In this document: positions 48,605 to 57,346 of the stretch, one piece after another | Position numbering within the stretch: the stretch's first letter is position 1 | Layout of the letters: every line of letters begins with the position of its first letter | NCBI RefSeq assembly: GCF_001954195.1 | Contig: NZ_MBES01000037.1 | Coordinates: 1 to 64,000 of the forward strand | Origin: Mycobacterium sp. IS-1264 | GTDB lineage: Bacteria; Actinomycetota; Actinomycetes; Mycobacteriales; Mycobacteriaceae | DNA length: 64,000 nucleotides | Reading direction: 5' to 3' | Translations under genes and position numbers: made by a program | The notes under the pieces: generated by a model | Told to the model about the DNA's origin: nothing | Database searches by the model: none | The model's input: only the letters and a program-made list of their open reading frames with translations

Positions 48605-51073
48605 ATGAATCGCCCTGCGCAGCCCGTGCTGACCGTTCGGTCCAACCGATCCCAGGGCAGCTTCGCCCCGGGCGGTGACGTGGTGGTCGGCAGCGACCTG
48701 CGCGCCGACCTGCGAGTGGCCCATCCGCTGGTCGCCCGCGCGCACGTGCTGTTGCGCTTCGACCAGGGCCGCTGGTTGGCGCTCGACAACAACTCGCTCA
48801 ACGGTGTGTTCGTCAACGGCCAGCGCGTGCCCACCGTCGACATCCAGGACGGGCAGAGCATCAACATCGGCAAGCCCGACGGGCCGCGGATCACCTTCGA
48901 GGTCGGGCACCACCGGGGCAGCGTCGGCTCGCTACCGCGGACGACGCAGGTGATCCCGACGATCGCACCACCCCCCTTGCCCCGCCAGTCACCGGCCCAG
49001 GCGCCGGTCGCGCGCCGCTATCAGCCCGGCTCGCCGCAGCCGGTTCCGATCGTCGCGCCCAAGGCACAAACCCACCAGGTGCCACCGGCAGCGGCCGGGC
49101 CCGGGCCCGACGCCCCGACCAGAACGATCAAACCCCTGGGGCCCGAATCGGGGGCGGCACCCGTCGCGGGCGCCGCCCGGATCGGCCGCGCGATCGACAA
49201 CGACATCGTCATCCACGACGTGCTGGCGTCGCGCTATCACGCGTTCCTGGCCCCGACGCCGATCGGCACCGAGATCCGCGACGCCAACAGCATCAACGGG
49301 ACGTTCGTCAACGGGCTCCGGGTCGGGTCGGCGCTGCTGTCCGAGGGCGACGTGGTCACCATCGGCAACGTCGACCTGGTCTTCACCGGCGGCGTCCTGC
49401 TGCGCCGCCAGGAAGCGGCGACGCGCACCGGCGGTCTCGAGGTCCGCCATGTCGACTTCAGCGTCGACGGCAAGAACCTGCTCGAGAAGATCTCGATGAC
49501 GGCCAGGCCCGGCACCCTGACCGCCATCATCGGCGGATCAGGCGCCGGCAAGAGCACGCTGTCGCGGCTGATCGCCGGGTACGCCACCCCCACGGCCGGC
49601 ACCGTCACGTTCGAAGGCCACAACATCCACACCGCCTACGCGACGCTGCGCACCAGGATCGGGATGGTGCCCCAGGACGACGTCGTGCACCGCCAGCTGA
49701 CCGTCAACCAGGCGCTCGGCTACGCCGCCGAGCTGCGCCTGCCGCCGGACACCAGCAAGACCGACCGCGAAGAGGTCGTCGCGCAGGTCCTCGACGAGCT
49801 GGGGCTGACGCAGCACGCGGACACCCGGGTCGACAAGCTCTCCGGCGGCCAGCGCAAGCGCGCGTCCGTCGCGCTCGAGCTGCTCACCGGGCCGTCGCTG
49901 CTGATCCTCGACGAACCGACCTCGGGCCTTGACCCCGCGCTGGACCTGCAAGTCATGACGATGCTGCGGCAACTGGCCGACGCCGGCCGCGTGGTGTTGG
50001 TGGTCACCCACTCGCTGACGTATCTGGACATCTGCGATCAGGTGCTGCTGATGGCCCCCGGCGGCAAGACCGCGTTCCTGGGCGCGCCCGACCAGATCGG
50101 CGAGGTCATGGGGACCACCAACTGGGCCCACATTTTCGCGAAGGTCGGCGCCGACCCGGACGAGGCCAATCGCCGGTTCCTGGCCCAGAACAAACCCCCG
50201 CCGCCGCCGGAGGCCGAAGCGCCCGCGGCCGAACTCGGCGACGCGGCGCACACCAGCGTGCGTCGTCAGTTCTCGACGATCGCGCGGCGCCAAGTTCGCC
50301 TGATCGTGTCCGACCGCGCGTATTTCGTGTTCCTGGCGCTGTTGCCGTTCGTCATGGGTGCGCTGTCGCTGACCGTTCCCGGCGACACCGGTTTCGGCAT
50401 CGCCGACCCGACGAGCGCCTCCGCCGGCGAGGCCGCGACGATCTTGATGCTGCTGACCATGGCCGCCGCCTTCATGGGTACGGCGCTGACGCTGCGCGAC
50501 CTCATCGGCGAGCGCGCCATCTTCCGGCGCGAGCAGGCGGTGGGACTGTCGACCGGGGCCTATCTGGGCGCCAAGGTCGTCGTCTTCTGCGTGTTCGCCA
50601 TCGTCCAGGCGGTGATCGCAACCACCATCGTGGTCGTGGGCAAGGGCACGCCGACGCGGCCGGCCGTGCTGCTCGGCAATGCCACCTTCGAGCTGTACGT
50701 CACCGTCGCGGCGACCTGCGTGGCCTCGGCGATGCTCGGCCTGCTGCTGTCGTCGCTGGCACGCTCGAATGAGCAGATCATGCCGCTGCTGGTGGTGTCG
50801 TTGATGATGCAGATGGTGCTCTCCGGCGGGATGGTTCCGATCACCAACCGCATCTTTCTGGATCAGCTGTCCTGGGTGGTGCCCTCGCGGTGGGGATATG
50901 CGGCGTCGGGCTCGACGGTGGATTTGTGGACGGTGGCGCCCGGCCCGCAGAGTCCCCGCGACCGCCACTTCCAGCACACGTCCGGCACCTGGCTCTTCGA
51001 CATGGCCATGCTCGCGGCGTTGTCGGTGTTCTATACCGGCGTCGTGTGGTGGCGCATGCGGCTCAAGCGATAG
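48605..51073 (+). CDS. FHA-domain ABC exporter, Rv1747-like, copy 2 with degenerate first FHA domain
   Basis: A tandem paralogue of copy 1, 822 residues, with the same order: FHA-1, linker (shorter and less Pro-rich), FHA-2, ABC domain (GGSGAGKST, LSGGQRKR, LLILDEPTSGLD) and six helices. In FHA-1 the pThr-binding Arg is Ser30 (VVVGSDLR), the conserved Ser is Ala44 (VARAH) and NGT is NGV, so this domain probably cannot bind phosphothreonine. FHA-2 is intact (ARIGRAIDND, ASRYHAF, SINGTFVNG). The ABC motor is complete. Probably translated from the same mRNA as copy 1; the two may form a heterodimer. It converges on mfpA. Confidence 0.92.
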   Translation: MNRPAQPVLTVRSNRSQGSFAPGGDVVVGSDLRADLRVAHPLVARAHVLLRFDQGRWLALDNNSLNGVFVNGQRVPTVDIQDGQSINIGKPDGPRITFEVGHHRGSVGSLPRTTQVIPTIAPPPLPRQSPAQAPVARRYQPGSPQPVPIVAPKAQTHQVPPAAAGPGPDAPTRTIKPLGPESGAAPVAGAARIGRAIDNDIVIHDVLASRYHAFLAPTPIGTEIRDANSINGTFVNGLRVGSALLSEGDVVTIGNVDLVFTGGVLLRRQEAATRTGGLEVRHVDFSVDGKNLLEKISMTARPGTLTAIIGGSGAGKSTLSRLIAGYATPTAGTVTFEGHNIHTAYATLRTRIGMVPQDDVVHRQLTVNQALGYAAELRLPPDTSKTDREEVVAQVLDELGLTQHADTRVDKLSGGQRKRASVALELLTGPSLLILDEPTSGLDPALDLQVMTMLRQLADAGRVVLVVTHSLTYLDICDQVLLMAPGGKTAFLGAPDQIGEVMGTTNWAHIFAKVGADPDEANRRFLAQNKPPPPPEAEAPAAELGDAAHTSVRRQFSTIARRQVRLIVSDRAYFVFLALLPFVMGALSLTVPGDTGFGIADPTSASAGEAATILMLLTMAAAFMGTALTLRDLIGERAIFRREQAVGLSTGAYLGAKVVVFCVFAIVQAVIATTIVVVGKGTPTRPAVLLGNATFELYVTVAATCVASAMLGLLLSSLARSNEQIMPLLVVSLMMQMVLSGGMVPITNRIFLDQLSWVVPSRWGYAASGSTVDLWTVAPGPQSPRDRHFQHTSGTWLFDMAMLAALSVFYTGVVWWRMRLKR

Positions 51074-51100
51074 CGGCTCAAGCGATAGCGGCTCAAGCGG
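51058..51100 (+). repeat. 15-base tandem repeat at the 3' end of exporter 2
   Basis: GCGGCTCAAGCGATA occurs at 51058-51072 and 51073-51087 and partly at 51088-51100. The first unit includes most of the stop codon region (Arg-Leu-Lys-Arg-stop); the others are in the 37-base gap before the mfpA stop. It looks like slippage duplication of the gene end. Confidence 0.8.
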
Positions 51101-51110
51101 GTACGACGGC

Positions 51111-51671
51111 TCAGGCGTCCGGGCCCGCGTCCAAGCGCAGCCCATGGGCGGCCGCGAAGGCGACGGCTTGGCCGACGTCGACGCGCGCCCCGGCCAGCGT
51201 TGCGGTTCTCCACAGCGACGGGTCGACGGTCGCGCCGCGCAGGTCGGCGTCGTCGAGCCGGGTGCCGGCGGTCCGTGCCCCGGACAGGTCGGTGCCACGC
51301 AGCACGGCCTTGCGCAGGTCGGTTTCCACGAGGCTGGCCTCGCGGAGCCGGCAGCCGCTCAGGTCGACACCGCGCAGGTCGTTGCCGCCCAGCACCGCGA
51401 GCGTGAAGTCCACCTCGTCGAAGGTCGTGGGCCGCAGCCGGCATTGCACAAAGACCGAACCGAGCATGCTGCACTGCGCAAACGTGCTGTGCCACAACAG
51501 CGTTCGCTCGAATGTGCAGTTGCGAAACGCCGATCCGCGGTGCTGCGATTCGGCCAGGTTTGCGCCGCTGAAATTGCATTCGGTGAACACGGCCCGTTCG
51601 GTGCACAACCGGCTGAGGTCCTCGTCGCGAAAATCCCTGCCGGAAAACTCGCAATCGACCCAGGGCTGCAA
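51111..51671 (-). CDS. mfpA: Pentapeptide-repeat protein MfpA (gyrase-protecting DNA mimic)
   Basis: A right-handed quadrilateral beta-helix protein that mimics DNA, binds gyrase and lowers fluoroquinolone susceptibility in mycobacteria. The 186-residue product is built of pentapeptides such as CEFSG RDFRD, ANLAE, SAFRN CTFER, NDLRG VDLSG, ADLRG, with the C-terminal helical cap (VDVGQAVAFAAAHGL). It matches Rv3361c closely. The start is placed at TTG 51669-51671, aligning with the M. tuberculosis MQQWVDCEF; no ATG or GTG in frame lies near. It follows five bases after the GTPase stop. Last gene of the conservon operon. Confidence 0.92.
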   Translation of the reverse strand: MQPWVDCEFSGRDFRDEDLSRLCTERAVFTECNFSGANLAESQHRGSAFRNCTFERTLLWHSTFAQCSMLGSVFVQCRLRPTTFDEVDFTLAVLGGNDLRGVDLSGCRLREASLVETDLRKAVLRGTDLSGARTAGTRLDDADLRGATVDPSLWRTATLAGARVDVGQAVAFAAAHGLRLDAGPDA

Positions 51672-51676
51672 AGCGG

Positions 51677-52276
51677 TCAGCTCGCGGCCAGCGTTTCCAG
51701 TGCGTACTCGCTGACCGCGATCAGCGCGTCGGTCGCCGATCTGCGATCCCGTGCGTCGACGGAGATCACCGGGATGTGGCGGGGCAGGGTCAGCGCTTCG
51801 CGCACCTCGTCGATGGGATAGCGTGGCGCGCCTTCGAATTCGTTGACCGCGATCAAGAACGGCAGGTTGCAGTGCTCGAAGAAGTCGACCGCGGCGAAGC
51901 TGTCCTGCAGGCGCCGGCAGTCGACCAGGACGATCGCCCCGATGGCGCCGCGGACCAGGTCGTCCCACATGAACCAGAACCGGCGCTGGCCCGGGGTGCC
52001 GAACAGGTAGAGCACCAGGTCCTCTTCCAAGGTGATCCGGCCGAAGTCCATCGCGACCGTGGTGGTCCGCTTGTCGGGGGTCGCCTCGAGCATGTCGACG
52101 CCGGCGGAGGCGTCGGTGACCATCTCCTCGGTGCGCAGCGGCATGATCTCCGAAACCGCCCCGACGAACGTGGTCTTGCCGGCACCGAAGCCGCCCGCGA
52201 TCACGATTTTCGTCGAGGCGGTGGCTCCCTCATCGGGGTGCGCATCGGGGTGCGGCTCAGAGTGCGCGTAGGGCAC
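51677..52276 (-). CDS. mfpB: Conservon small GTPase (MfpB/CvnD type)
   Basis: A 199-residue Ras-like GTP-binding protein. Walker A is GGFGAGKTT, the switch region has RTTTVAMDFGRI, Walker B-like LYLFGTPGQRRFWFMW and the guanine-specificity motif appears as AVNEFEG, as in this family. It corresponds to Rv3362c, reported to regulate the MfpA-gyrase interaction. The ATG 52276 lies 20 bases inside the DUF742 gene end, so it is translationally coupled. Confidence 0.93.
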   Translation of the reverse strand: MPYAHSEPHPDAHPDEGATASTKIVIAGGFGAGKTTFVGAVSEIMPLRTEEMVTDASAGVDMLEATPDKRTTTVAMDFGRITLEEDLVLYLFGTPGQRRFWFMWDDLVRGAIGAIVLVDCRRLQDSFAAVDFFEHCNLPFLIAVNEFEGAPRYPIDEVREALTLPRHIPVISVDARDRRSATDALIAVSEYALETLAAS

Positions 52277-52631
52277 GCAGCGTCCTTCCTATGAGATCGT
52301 GGCGCTCATCGCGGGTCGAACGCTCGGTCAACGTTCGATGCACCCGAACGTATTCGGAGAGCACCAGATCGCCGATCAAGACGCGCGTGACACCGACCGG
52401 CAAATCGAGCCGGGCCGAGATTTCCGCGACGGACGGGCTTTTGACGCACAGTTGGATGATCTTGCCTCTCGCGTCGTTGGGCGGCCATCGGTGCGCCAGT
52501 CCGGCCTGCAACGCTTGAATCGGCGCTTCCAGCGGAAGGTCGACTTTGGTTCCGGTCCGTCCGGACGTCAGGGTGTACGGACGGACGAGGCTCGCCTCAC
52601 GTGAGGGCGGCCAGGACTCGCGCTTGTCCAT
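52257..52631 (-). CDS. DUF742 conservon protein
   Basis: The 124-residue protein is the DUF742 winged-helix-like component of conservons: LVRPYTLTSGRT near the N-terminus, then CVKSPSVAEISARLDLPVGVTRVLIGDLVLSEYVRVH. It matches Rv3363c (CvnC type). Proposed to link the roadblock protein and sensor to the GTPase; biochemical role unknown. Six bases downstream of the roadblock gene and overlapping the GTPase gene by 20 bases. Confidence 0.92.
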   Translation of the reverse strand: MDKRESWPPSREASLVRPYTLTSGRTGTKVDLPLEAPIQALQAGLAHRWPPNDARGKIIQLCVKSPSVAEISARLDLPVGVTRVLIGDLVLSEYVRVHRTLTERSTRDERHDLIGRTLRALRAL

Positions 52632-52637
52632 CGCGGC

Positions 52638-53039
52638 TCACGAGTGTGCAGCGGACCGGCGGGAGGACTGCACGACGCCGCCCACCCGTTCGACAAGGAT
52701 GGCCATTTCGTAACCGATCTGACCGATGTCACATGACGTCACCGCCAGCGTGGCCAGGTGTGAGCCGTCGCCGACGCGCATCAGCAAGAGATAGCCGTTC
52801 TGCATCTCGACCACGGATTGCAGCACCTGCCCGCCCTCGAACAGCTGCGCGGCCCCGGTCGCCAGGCTCGCGAGCCCGGAGGCAACCGCGGCCAGCTGGT
52901 CGGCCCGCTCGCGGGGTAGATGCTCGCTGGCGGCGATGGGCAGCCCGTCGACGGACACCAGCAGCGCGTGCGCCACCCCGGGGACCTCGCGGGCGAAGTT
53001 CGTCACCAGCCAGTCCAGTGAGTTATCCGGTGACGTCAT
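52638..53039 (-). CDS. Roadblock/LC7 domain conservon protein
   Basis: A 133-residue roadblock/longin-type protein: [31 protein letters not shown], then [26 protein letters not shown] and the strand [22 protein letters not shown]. It matches Rv3364c (CvnB type). Such proteins act as GTPase-activating or scaffold partners of the MglA/CvnD GTPases. The start ATG 53037-53039 overlaps the sensor kinase stop. Confidence 0.94.
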   Translation of the reverse strand: MTSPDNSLDWLVTNFAREVPGVAHALLVSVDGLPIAASEHLPRERADQLAAVASGLASLATGAAQLFEGGQVLQSVVEMQNGYLLLMRVGDGSHLATLAVTSCDIGQIGYEMAILVERVGGVVQSSRRSAAHS

Positions 53040-55987
53040 TCCTGATCGGGTCCTTGATTCGATTCACGGGCATGCGAGCGTCCGGTGCGCACGCCGCCGA
53101 AATGGCTGCTGAAGGAGGCGCGAACCGCGTCGGGGTCGCGCACCGCGGCCGCGTGCTGCGGCCGCCGCTCGGACCGGCTGGAACCGGATCCGCCATTCGA
53201 TCCTACGAGGGAGCCTTCATCGTCCTGGTCGGGGCCGTCCTCGTCGGCCTGGTCGTGCGCGGACAGGCCGACACCGTTGGCCGCGCCAGGCACCAGCCTC
53301 GCACCGGGGGTACGCACCGGCAGGCCGTGCTCGGCGGTGTGCGACTCGACGGGTTTGTCCTCGGCCTCGGCGGCCAGCGACCAGCCACGGTCCCACACCG
53401 ACTGCCAATCCAGGTCGGCGCTGTTGACCAGGTCGTGCGGGTCGCCCAGCATCTCCGAGAGCATCCGCCGGTAGATCACGTCGTCCTCGCTCGGGGTCTC
53501 CGCGGCCTCCGGCGCCTCCGGTGCCTCGGGGATCGACGGGATCGCCTGGACGGACCGGATCGGGGTGACCGACGCGTCGGCTTCCGCAGTGACCGACGCG
53601 TCGGCTTCCGCAGTGACCGGCACGTCGGCGTCCGCGTCGGCGGGTTCGGCGGCCGGCGTCTCCGCGGGCACATCCCGCGACCGGGCGGCGAAGAATGCCG
53701 AGGTGTCCGAGACCGCCGCGGCCGGGGTTTCGGTCTCCGCGGGCGGCGCCGGTTTCGGCTCCGGCTGCTTCTGCGTCTCCCACCAGGGGGTGGCCAGTTC
53801 GCGCCGGTGCCGGCGCGGCTTCTCGGGGGGTTGGGCGGGAACTTCGGTGATGCCGCTGGACCCCGGGTCGCGGCGCGGCAGCAGGGTTATCGGCGGGACC
53901 GGCGATTGGGAAGCCGGTGGGGCAGCCGTGTGAGCGCCGTTGTGGGCGGACGTCGTGGCCACGTCGGCGTCTCGCAGGGCGGCCTCGCCGCCGGGGTCGG
54001 TCGTCGCCATGGCGTTGGCGAGTTGGGTGCTCGGCGAGGACACGCCTCGGGCCCGTGCTCGCGCCGCCGCCGCCCGTGAGGCGGCGCCCACAAGCACCGT
54101 CGCCGGGAGGTAGATCTCGGCCGTCGTACCGGTCGCCGCCTCGTTGGGGCCCGGACCGCGCAGCCCGACGCGGATACCGTGCCGGGCGGCGATCCGGCCG
54201 ACCACGAAAAGCCCCATGTGGCGGGCGTTGTCGGGGGTGACCTCGCCGCCGGCCTGCAGCCGCATGTTGGCGATGCGCCGATCCGCGTCGTTCATGCCCA
54301 AGCCGGCGTCGGCGATCCGCACCAGCACCCCACCGTCGCCGCCGGGCGCCCCGGAGATCCGCACGGACGTCGTCGGCGGCGAGTAGCGCAGGGCGTTGTC
54401 GATCAGCTCGGCGAACAGATGGATGGCACCGCCCGCGGCGGCACCGATCAGCGTTGACTCGGGTACCCGGGCGATTTCGACGCGGCGATAGTCTTCGACC
54501 TCGGAAACGGCGGCGTTGATGACCGTCGCGAGCGGCACCGGCTCGCGCTGGTCGCGCGCCAGCTGCGCACCCGCCAGCACCAGCAGGTTGGCGCTGTTGC
54601 GGCGCAGCCGGGCCGCAAGGTGGTCCAGCCGGAAGAGGCTGTCGAGGCGGTCGGGATCCTCCTCGTTACGTTCCAGCCGGTCGATGAGCTGCAGCTGCTG
54701 ATCGACCAGCGACCGGCTGCGCCGCGACATGGTCTCGAACATGTCGTTGACCAGCAGCCGCAGCCGCGCCTCGTCGCCGGCGAGCAGCAGGGCCTGGGTG
54801 TGCAGTTCGTCGACGGCGTGCGCGACCTGGCCGATTTCCTCGGTGGTGTACACCGGCAACGGCTGCGGGATCGGCTCGGCGCCACCGCCCTTGACCAGCG
54901 CGACCTCTTCCTCGAGGTCGGTGTGCGCGACTTTGAGTGCCGCGTCGCGCAGCACCCGAAGCGGCACGACGAGCGCGCGCGCCACCAGCAAGACGATGGC
55001 CAGAGCGACCACAATGGCGGCCAGCACCAGGATGCTGTCGAGGATCGCGGCGCGGCGCCGGTCATCGGCCTGGGCGTGCACCGCCTTGGTCACCGACGCG
55101 GTGGCGTCCTTGATGACCTGTTCGGCGATCCCGTCGGTGGTCCGTATCGAGCGCAGCAGCTCGGGATTGTCGACCAGCGGGCTGGCCGGGTCGGACATCA
55201 TCGCCATCCGGGTCACCATTTGCTGCTGCAGCGTCTTGGCTTCGGGCGAGCCCGCGCCCAGTACTTCGCTCATCCCGAACAGCGTCGACGGCTCGGTACC
55301 GGCCAGGGTGATCATCGAGGTGCGCAGCTGCGGCTCGGGCAGGTCCGCGCCCCGGGTCACCAGGATTTCCTGCATGGTCATCTGCCCGCGGGCCCCGACC
55401 GCGCGGCTCAAACCCTGCGCCTCGGCGCGGATCTTCTCGTCATCGACCCGGACCGACGCGTTGATGACGTCCTCGGCCGTCAACAGCAGCGGCGCATAGG
55501 TGGTCACCCGCTCCCGCAAACCGATGCTGTTGTCGGCCACCTTGCTCAACAGCGCCTGCCCGCCGTTGAGCAGGTTGGTCACCGCCGACCGGACGTCGGG
55601 GGTCACGTCGGTGTCGGCCAGCCGCGCCGCCAGCTCGCCCTTGCGGGCCTCGAAGTTCTTCTTCGCGCCTTCCTGGTCGCGGTTGGCGGAGCTCGCCATC
55701 AGCGCCACGTCGAGCGCGGACATGTACTTGGTGATCGCCGGTAGGACGTCGGCGCGGGCCGCGGCCAGCCGCAGGCCGCTGGAGTTGGCCATGGCGGCGT
55801 TGACGCGCAACGCGGCGAAAAGCGACGCCAAAACCAGCGGGACCAGCACGATCGCCAGGACTTTCCACCGCACCGGCCAGTTAGTCAGCGACCAGGCCGG
55901 CGGACGCTTGACCGGCGCCGCGGCGGCGGGGGCATCGGCGAACTCGGGGGGAACCGCCTCGACCGAGTCGGCCGGGCGGGCGAACAT
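53036..55987 (-). CDS. Membrane sensor histidine-kinase-like protein of the conservon (CvnA type)
   Basis: A 983-residue protein matching Rv3365c. A first helix ([20 protein letters not shown], about 44-63) is followed by an extracellular nitrate/indole-sensing-like domain to about 320, a second helix ([29 protein letters not shown]), a HAMP linker, and an ATPase domain with [19 protein letters not shown] (N box), [10 protein letters not shown] (G1) and a G2 region near [13 protein letters not shown]. The dimerisation helix has no obvious phosphoacceptor His in usual context, so kinase activity is uncertain. The long Pro/Ala/Glu-rich tail (680-983) includes a repeated VTAEADAS unit. Start ATG 55987. 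Confidence 0.92.
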   Translation of the reverse strand: MFARPADSVEAVPPEFADAPAAAAPVKRPPAWSLTNWPVRWKVLAIVLVPLVLASLFAALRVNAAMANSSGLRLAAARADVLPAITKYMSALDVALMASSANRDQEGAKKNFEARKGELAARLADTDVTPDVRSAVTNLLNGGQALLSKVADNSIGLRERVTTYAPLLLTAEDVINASVRVDDEKIRAEAQGLSRAVGARGQMTMQEILVTRGADLPEPQLRTSMITLAGTEPSTLFGMSEVLGAGSPEAKTLQQQMVTRMAMMSDPASPLVDNPELLRSIRTTDGIAEQVIKDATASVTKAVHAQADDRRRAAILDSILVLAAIVVALAIVLLVARALVVPLRVLRDAALKVAHTDLEEEVALVKGGGAEPIPQPLPVYTTEEIGQVAHAVDELHTQALLLAGDEARLRLLVNDMFETMSRRSRSLVDQQLQLIDRLERNEEDPDRLDSLFRLDHLAARLRRNSANLLVLAGAQLARDQREPVPLATVINAAVSEVEDYRRVEIARVPESTLIGAAAGGAIHLFAELIDNALRYSPPTTSVRISGAPGGDGGVLVRIADAGLGMNDADRRIANMRLQAGGEVTPDNARHMGLFVVGRIAARHGIRVGLRGPGPNEAATGTTAEIYLPATVLVGAASRAAAARARARGVSSPSTQLANAMATTDPGGEAALRDADVATTSAHNGAHTAAPPASQSPVPPITLLPRRDPGSSGITEVPAQPPEKPRRHRRELATPWWETQKQPEPKPAPPAETETPAAAVSDTSAFFAARSRDVPAETPAAEPADADADVPVTAEADASVTAEADASVTPIRSVQAIPSIPEAPEAPEAAETPSEDDVIYRRMLSEMLGDPHDLVNSADLDWQSVWDRGWSLAAEAEDKPVESHTAEHGLPVRTPGARLVPGAANGVGLSAHDQADEDGPDQDDEGSLVGSNGGSGSSRSERRPQHAAAVRDPDAVRASFSSHFGGVRTGRSHARESNQGPDQE
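53565..53612 (-). repeat. Two perfect 24-base tandem repeats in the conservon sensor tail
   Basis: A 24-base unit beginning GTGACCGACGCG (plus strand) occurs at 53565-53588 and 53589-53612, with a degenerate third unit to 53630. It encodes repeated VTAEADAS in the disordered C-terminal tail. Confidence 0.85.
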
Positions 55988-56264
55988 GGTCACGTGATCG
56001 CGGCCGCACGAAGGGCCGCTGCGCTGACATTCAGCGCTGAACAAAAGAGCCTCATGAAACTTCCTGCTTTATTCGCACCCACCCCGCGCAGAAAGGCGCG
56101 AGCGGAAAACGCCTGGCAATCCGACGAGTATGACAGCCCAAGCCTCAGGTCACCAGAATTGTTACTGAGCAGACAGAGCCCTTTAAGGTTTCTGCCTACA
56201 CCGGCAAGCAAATCTGGCAAACACGGCGGGTCACCGGCACGGACGGTTTTGCAATGATCGGCAG
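55988..56264. promoter_or_regulatory. Divergent promoter region, conservon operon / trmL
   Basis: 277 bases of relatively AT-rich sequence between the sensor gene and trmL. At 56021-56041 two overlapping inverted repeats occur: GCGCTGA/TCAGCGC with a 3-base spacer, and the perfect palindrome TTCAGCGCTGAA (56030-56041), lying about 34-54 bases upstream of the sensor start codon. This is a candidate operator of the conservon operon. No coding sequence was recognised. Confidence 0.45.
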
Positions 56265-56729
56265 ATGTTTCGGCTGCTGTTCTATAGCCCGCGCATCGCC
56301 CCCAACACCGGCAACGCCATCCGGACGGCGGCCGCCACCGGCACCGAACTGCACTTGGTCGAGCCGCTGGGTTTCCATCTTTCCGAGCCCAAGCTGCGCC
56401 GGGCCGGGCTGGATTACCACGACCTCGCGTCGGTCACCGTGCACCCGTCGCTGCCGGCGGCGTGGGACGCGCTGCTGCCGGCGCGGGTGGTGGCGTTCAC
56501 CGCGCACGCGAGCACCTCGTTCGCCGACATCGGTTACCGGGCCGGCGACGTGCTGATGTTCGGGCCGGAACCCGACGGACTGGACGCGGCGACCCTGGCC
56601 GACCCCCACGTCACGCAGCAGGTGCGCATCCCCATGCTTGCCGGCCGGCGCTCGCTGAACCTTGCCAACGCGGCGGCGATCGCCGTGTACGAGGCCTGGC
56701 GCCAGCACGGCTACGCGGGCGCGGTCTAG
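56265..56729 (+). CDS. trmL: tRNA (cytidine/uridine-34-2'-O)-methyltransferase, SpoU/TrmL type
   Basis: A 154-residue SPOUT methyltransferase consisting of the catalytic knot only, typical of TrmL. Motifs are LFYSPRIAPNTGNAIRTAAATGTELHLVEPLGF (motif 1 with the conserved Asn-x-Gly-Asn), MFGPEPDGLDAATLA (motif 2) and IPMLAGRRSLNLANAAAIAVYE (motif 3). It methylates the wobble ribose of certain leucine tRNAs in E. coli; the same role is inferred. It matches Rv3366. Convergent with marR, overlapping by four bases. Confidence 0.93.
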   Translation: MFRLLFYSPRIAPNTGNAIRTAAATGTELHLVEPLGFHLSEPKLRRAGLDYHDLASVTVHPSLPAAWDALLPARVVAFTAHASTSFADIGYRAGDVLMFGPEPDGLDAATLADPHVTQQVRIPMLAGRRSLNLANAAAIAVYEAWRQHGYAGAV

Positions 56730-57211
56730 CCGTGGCGTTTGCGCGGAGCGGCCGAGCGGGGTGGCCGATCACGCATGTGATCGCGGACGCGACTCATCAG
56801 GTCCCCGAGGATCTGCGCGTCGTGATCGGAAAGTGAGCCGTACAGGAGTTCGCGCACGACCTGGATGTGGCCGGGTAGAACCTTGGCGACAAGGGCTCGA
56901 CCTGCCTCGGTGATCTCGACGCCCGTGGCGCGCTTGTCATGGGTACTGACTTGGCGGGTGATGAGCCCCGCCTTTTCCAACAGTCCCGCCTGATGGGTCA
57001 GGCCGCTGCGGCTGTAGACCACGCCATCGGCGAGCTCGGTCATGGTGAGCGGTTGGCCGGCGTCGACCAGTTTGGCCAAGACCTCGAACTGCACGTAGCT
57101 GAGGCCGCCCTCGGCCTGCAACTGCTGTCGCACGGCGTACTGGAGCAAGCTGGTCGCCTCGGTCAGGGCGAAGTAAGTGCGCAGTTGCACGGGCTTGAGG
57201 CCTTCGGCCAT
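56726..57211 (-). CDS. MarR-family transcriptional regulator
   Basis: A 161-residue winged-helix repressor. The DNA-binding part is QFEVLAKLVDAGQPLTMTELADGVVYSRSGLTHQAGLLEKAGLITRQVSTHDKRATGVEITEAGRAL, with the wing Asp-Lys-Arg conserved. Three copies of a 20-base palindrome lie in the 135-base divergent gap to the quinone oxidoreductase gene, one touching its own -10 box, so it very probably represses itself and that gene. The inducer is unknown; a quinone or other electrophile is plausible. It occupies the place of PE_PGRS51 in M. tuberculosis. Confidence 0.9.
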   Translation of the reverse strand: MAEGLKPVQLRTYFALTEATSLLQYAVRQQLQAEGGLSYVQFEVLAKLVDAGQPLTMTELADGVVYSRSGLTHQAGLLEKAGLITRQVSTHDKRATGVEITEAGRALVAKVLPGHIQVVRELLYGSLSDHDAQILGDLMSRVRDHMRDRPPRSAAPRKRHG

Positions 57212-57217
57212 CCGGCC

Positions 57218-57223
57218 ATCTTA
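57218..57223 (-). promoter_or_regulatory. Leaderless -10 box for marR
   Basis: On the minus strand TAAGAT is followed by six bases and the ATG at 57211. Operator A (57224-57243) begins at the adjacent base, so bound repressor would cover the promoter. Confidence 0.6.
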
Positions 57224-57243
57224 ATGTTTCAACATCGAAGCAA
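57224..57243. promoter_or_regulatory. MarR operator site A
   Basis: ATGTTTCAACATCGAAGCAA, a 20-base imperfect palindrome matching site C in 17 of 20 positions. It lies directly upstream of the marR -10 box. Confidence 0.72.
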
Positions 57244-57272
57244 TGAGACGACCGTCACAGCCGTCTTCGGAA

Positions 57273-57292
57273 TTGCTTCGATGTTGAAGCAA
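57273..57292. promoter_or_regulatory. MarR operator site B
   Basis: TTGCTTCGATGTTGAAGCAA has perfect 7-base arms (TTGCTTC/GAAGCAA). Its reverse complement equals site C except for one base. It is the best palindrome of the three and lies where the oxidoreductase promoter should be. Confidence 0.78.
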
Positions 57293-57308
57293 GTTACTCC
57301 AGGTGCAA

Positions 57309-57328
57309 CTGCTTCAACATCGAAGCAA
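57309..57328. promoter_or_regulatory. MarR operator site C
   Basis: CTGCTTCAACATCGAAGCAA lies 18 bases before the oxidoreductase start codon, probably in its 5' leader or at the transcription start. Centres of B and C are 36 bases apart. Confidence 0.75.
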
Positions 57329-57346
57329 TCGAGGAAGGGGAAGATC

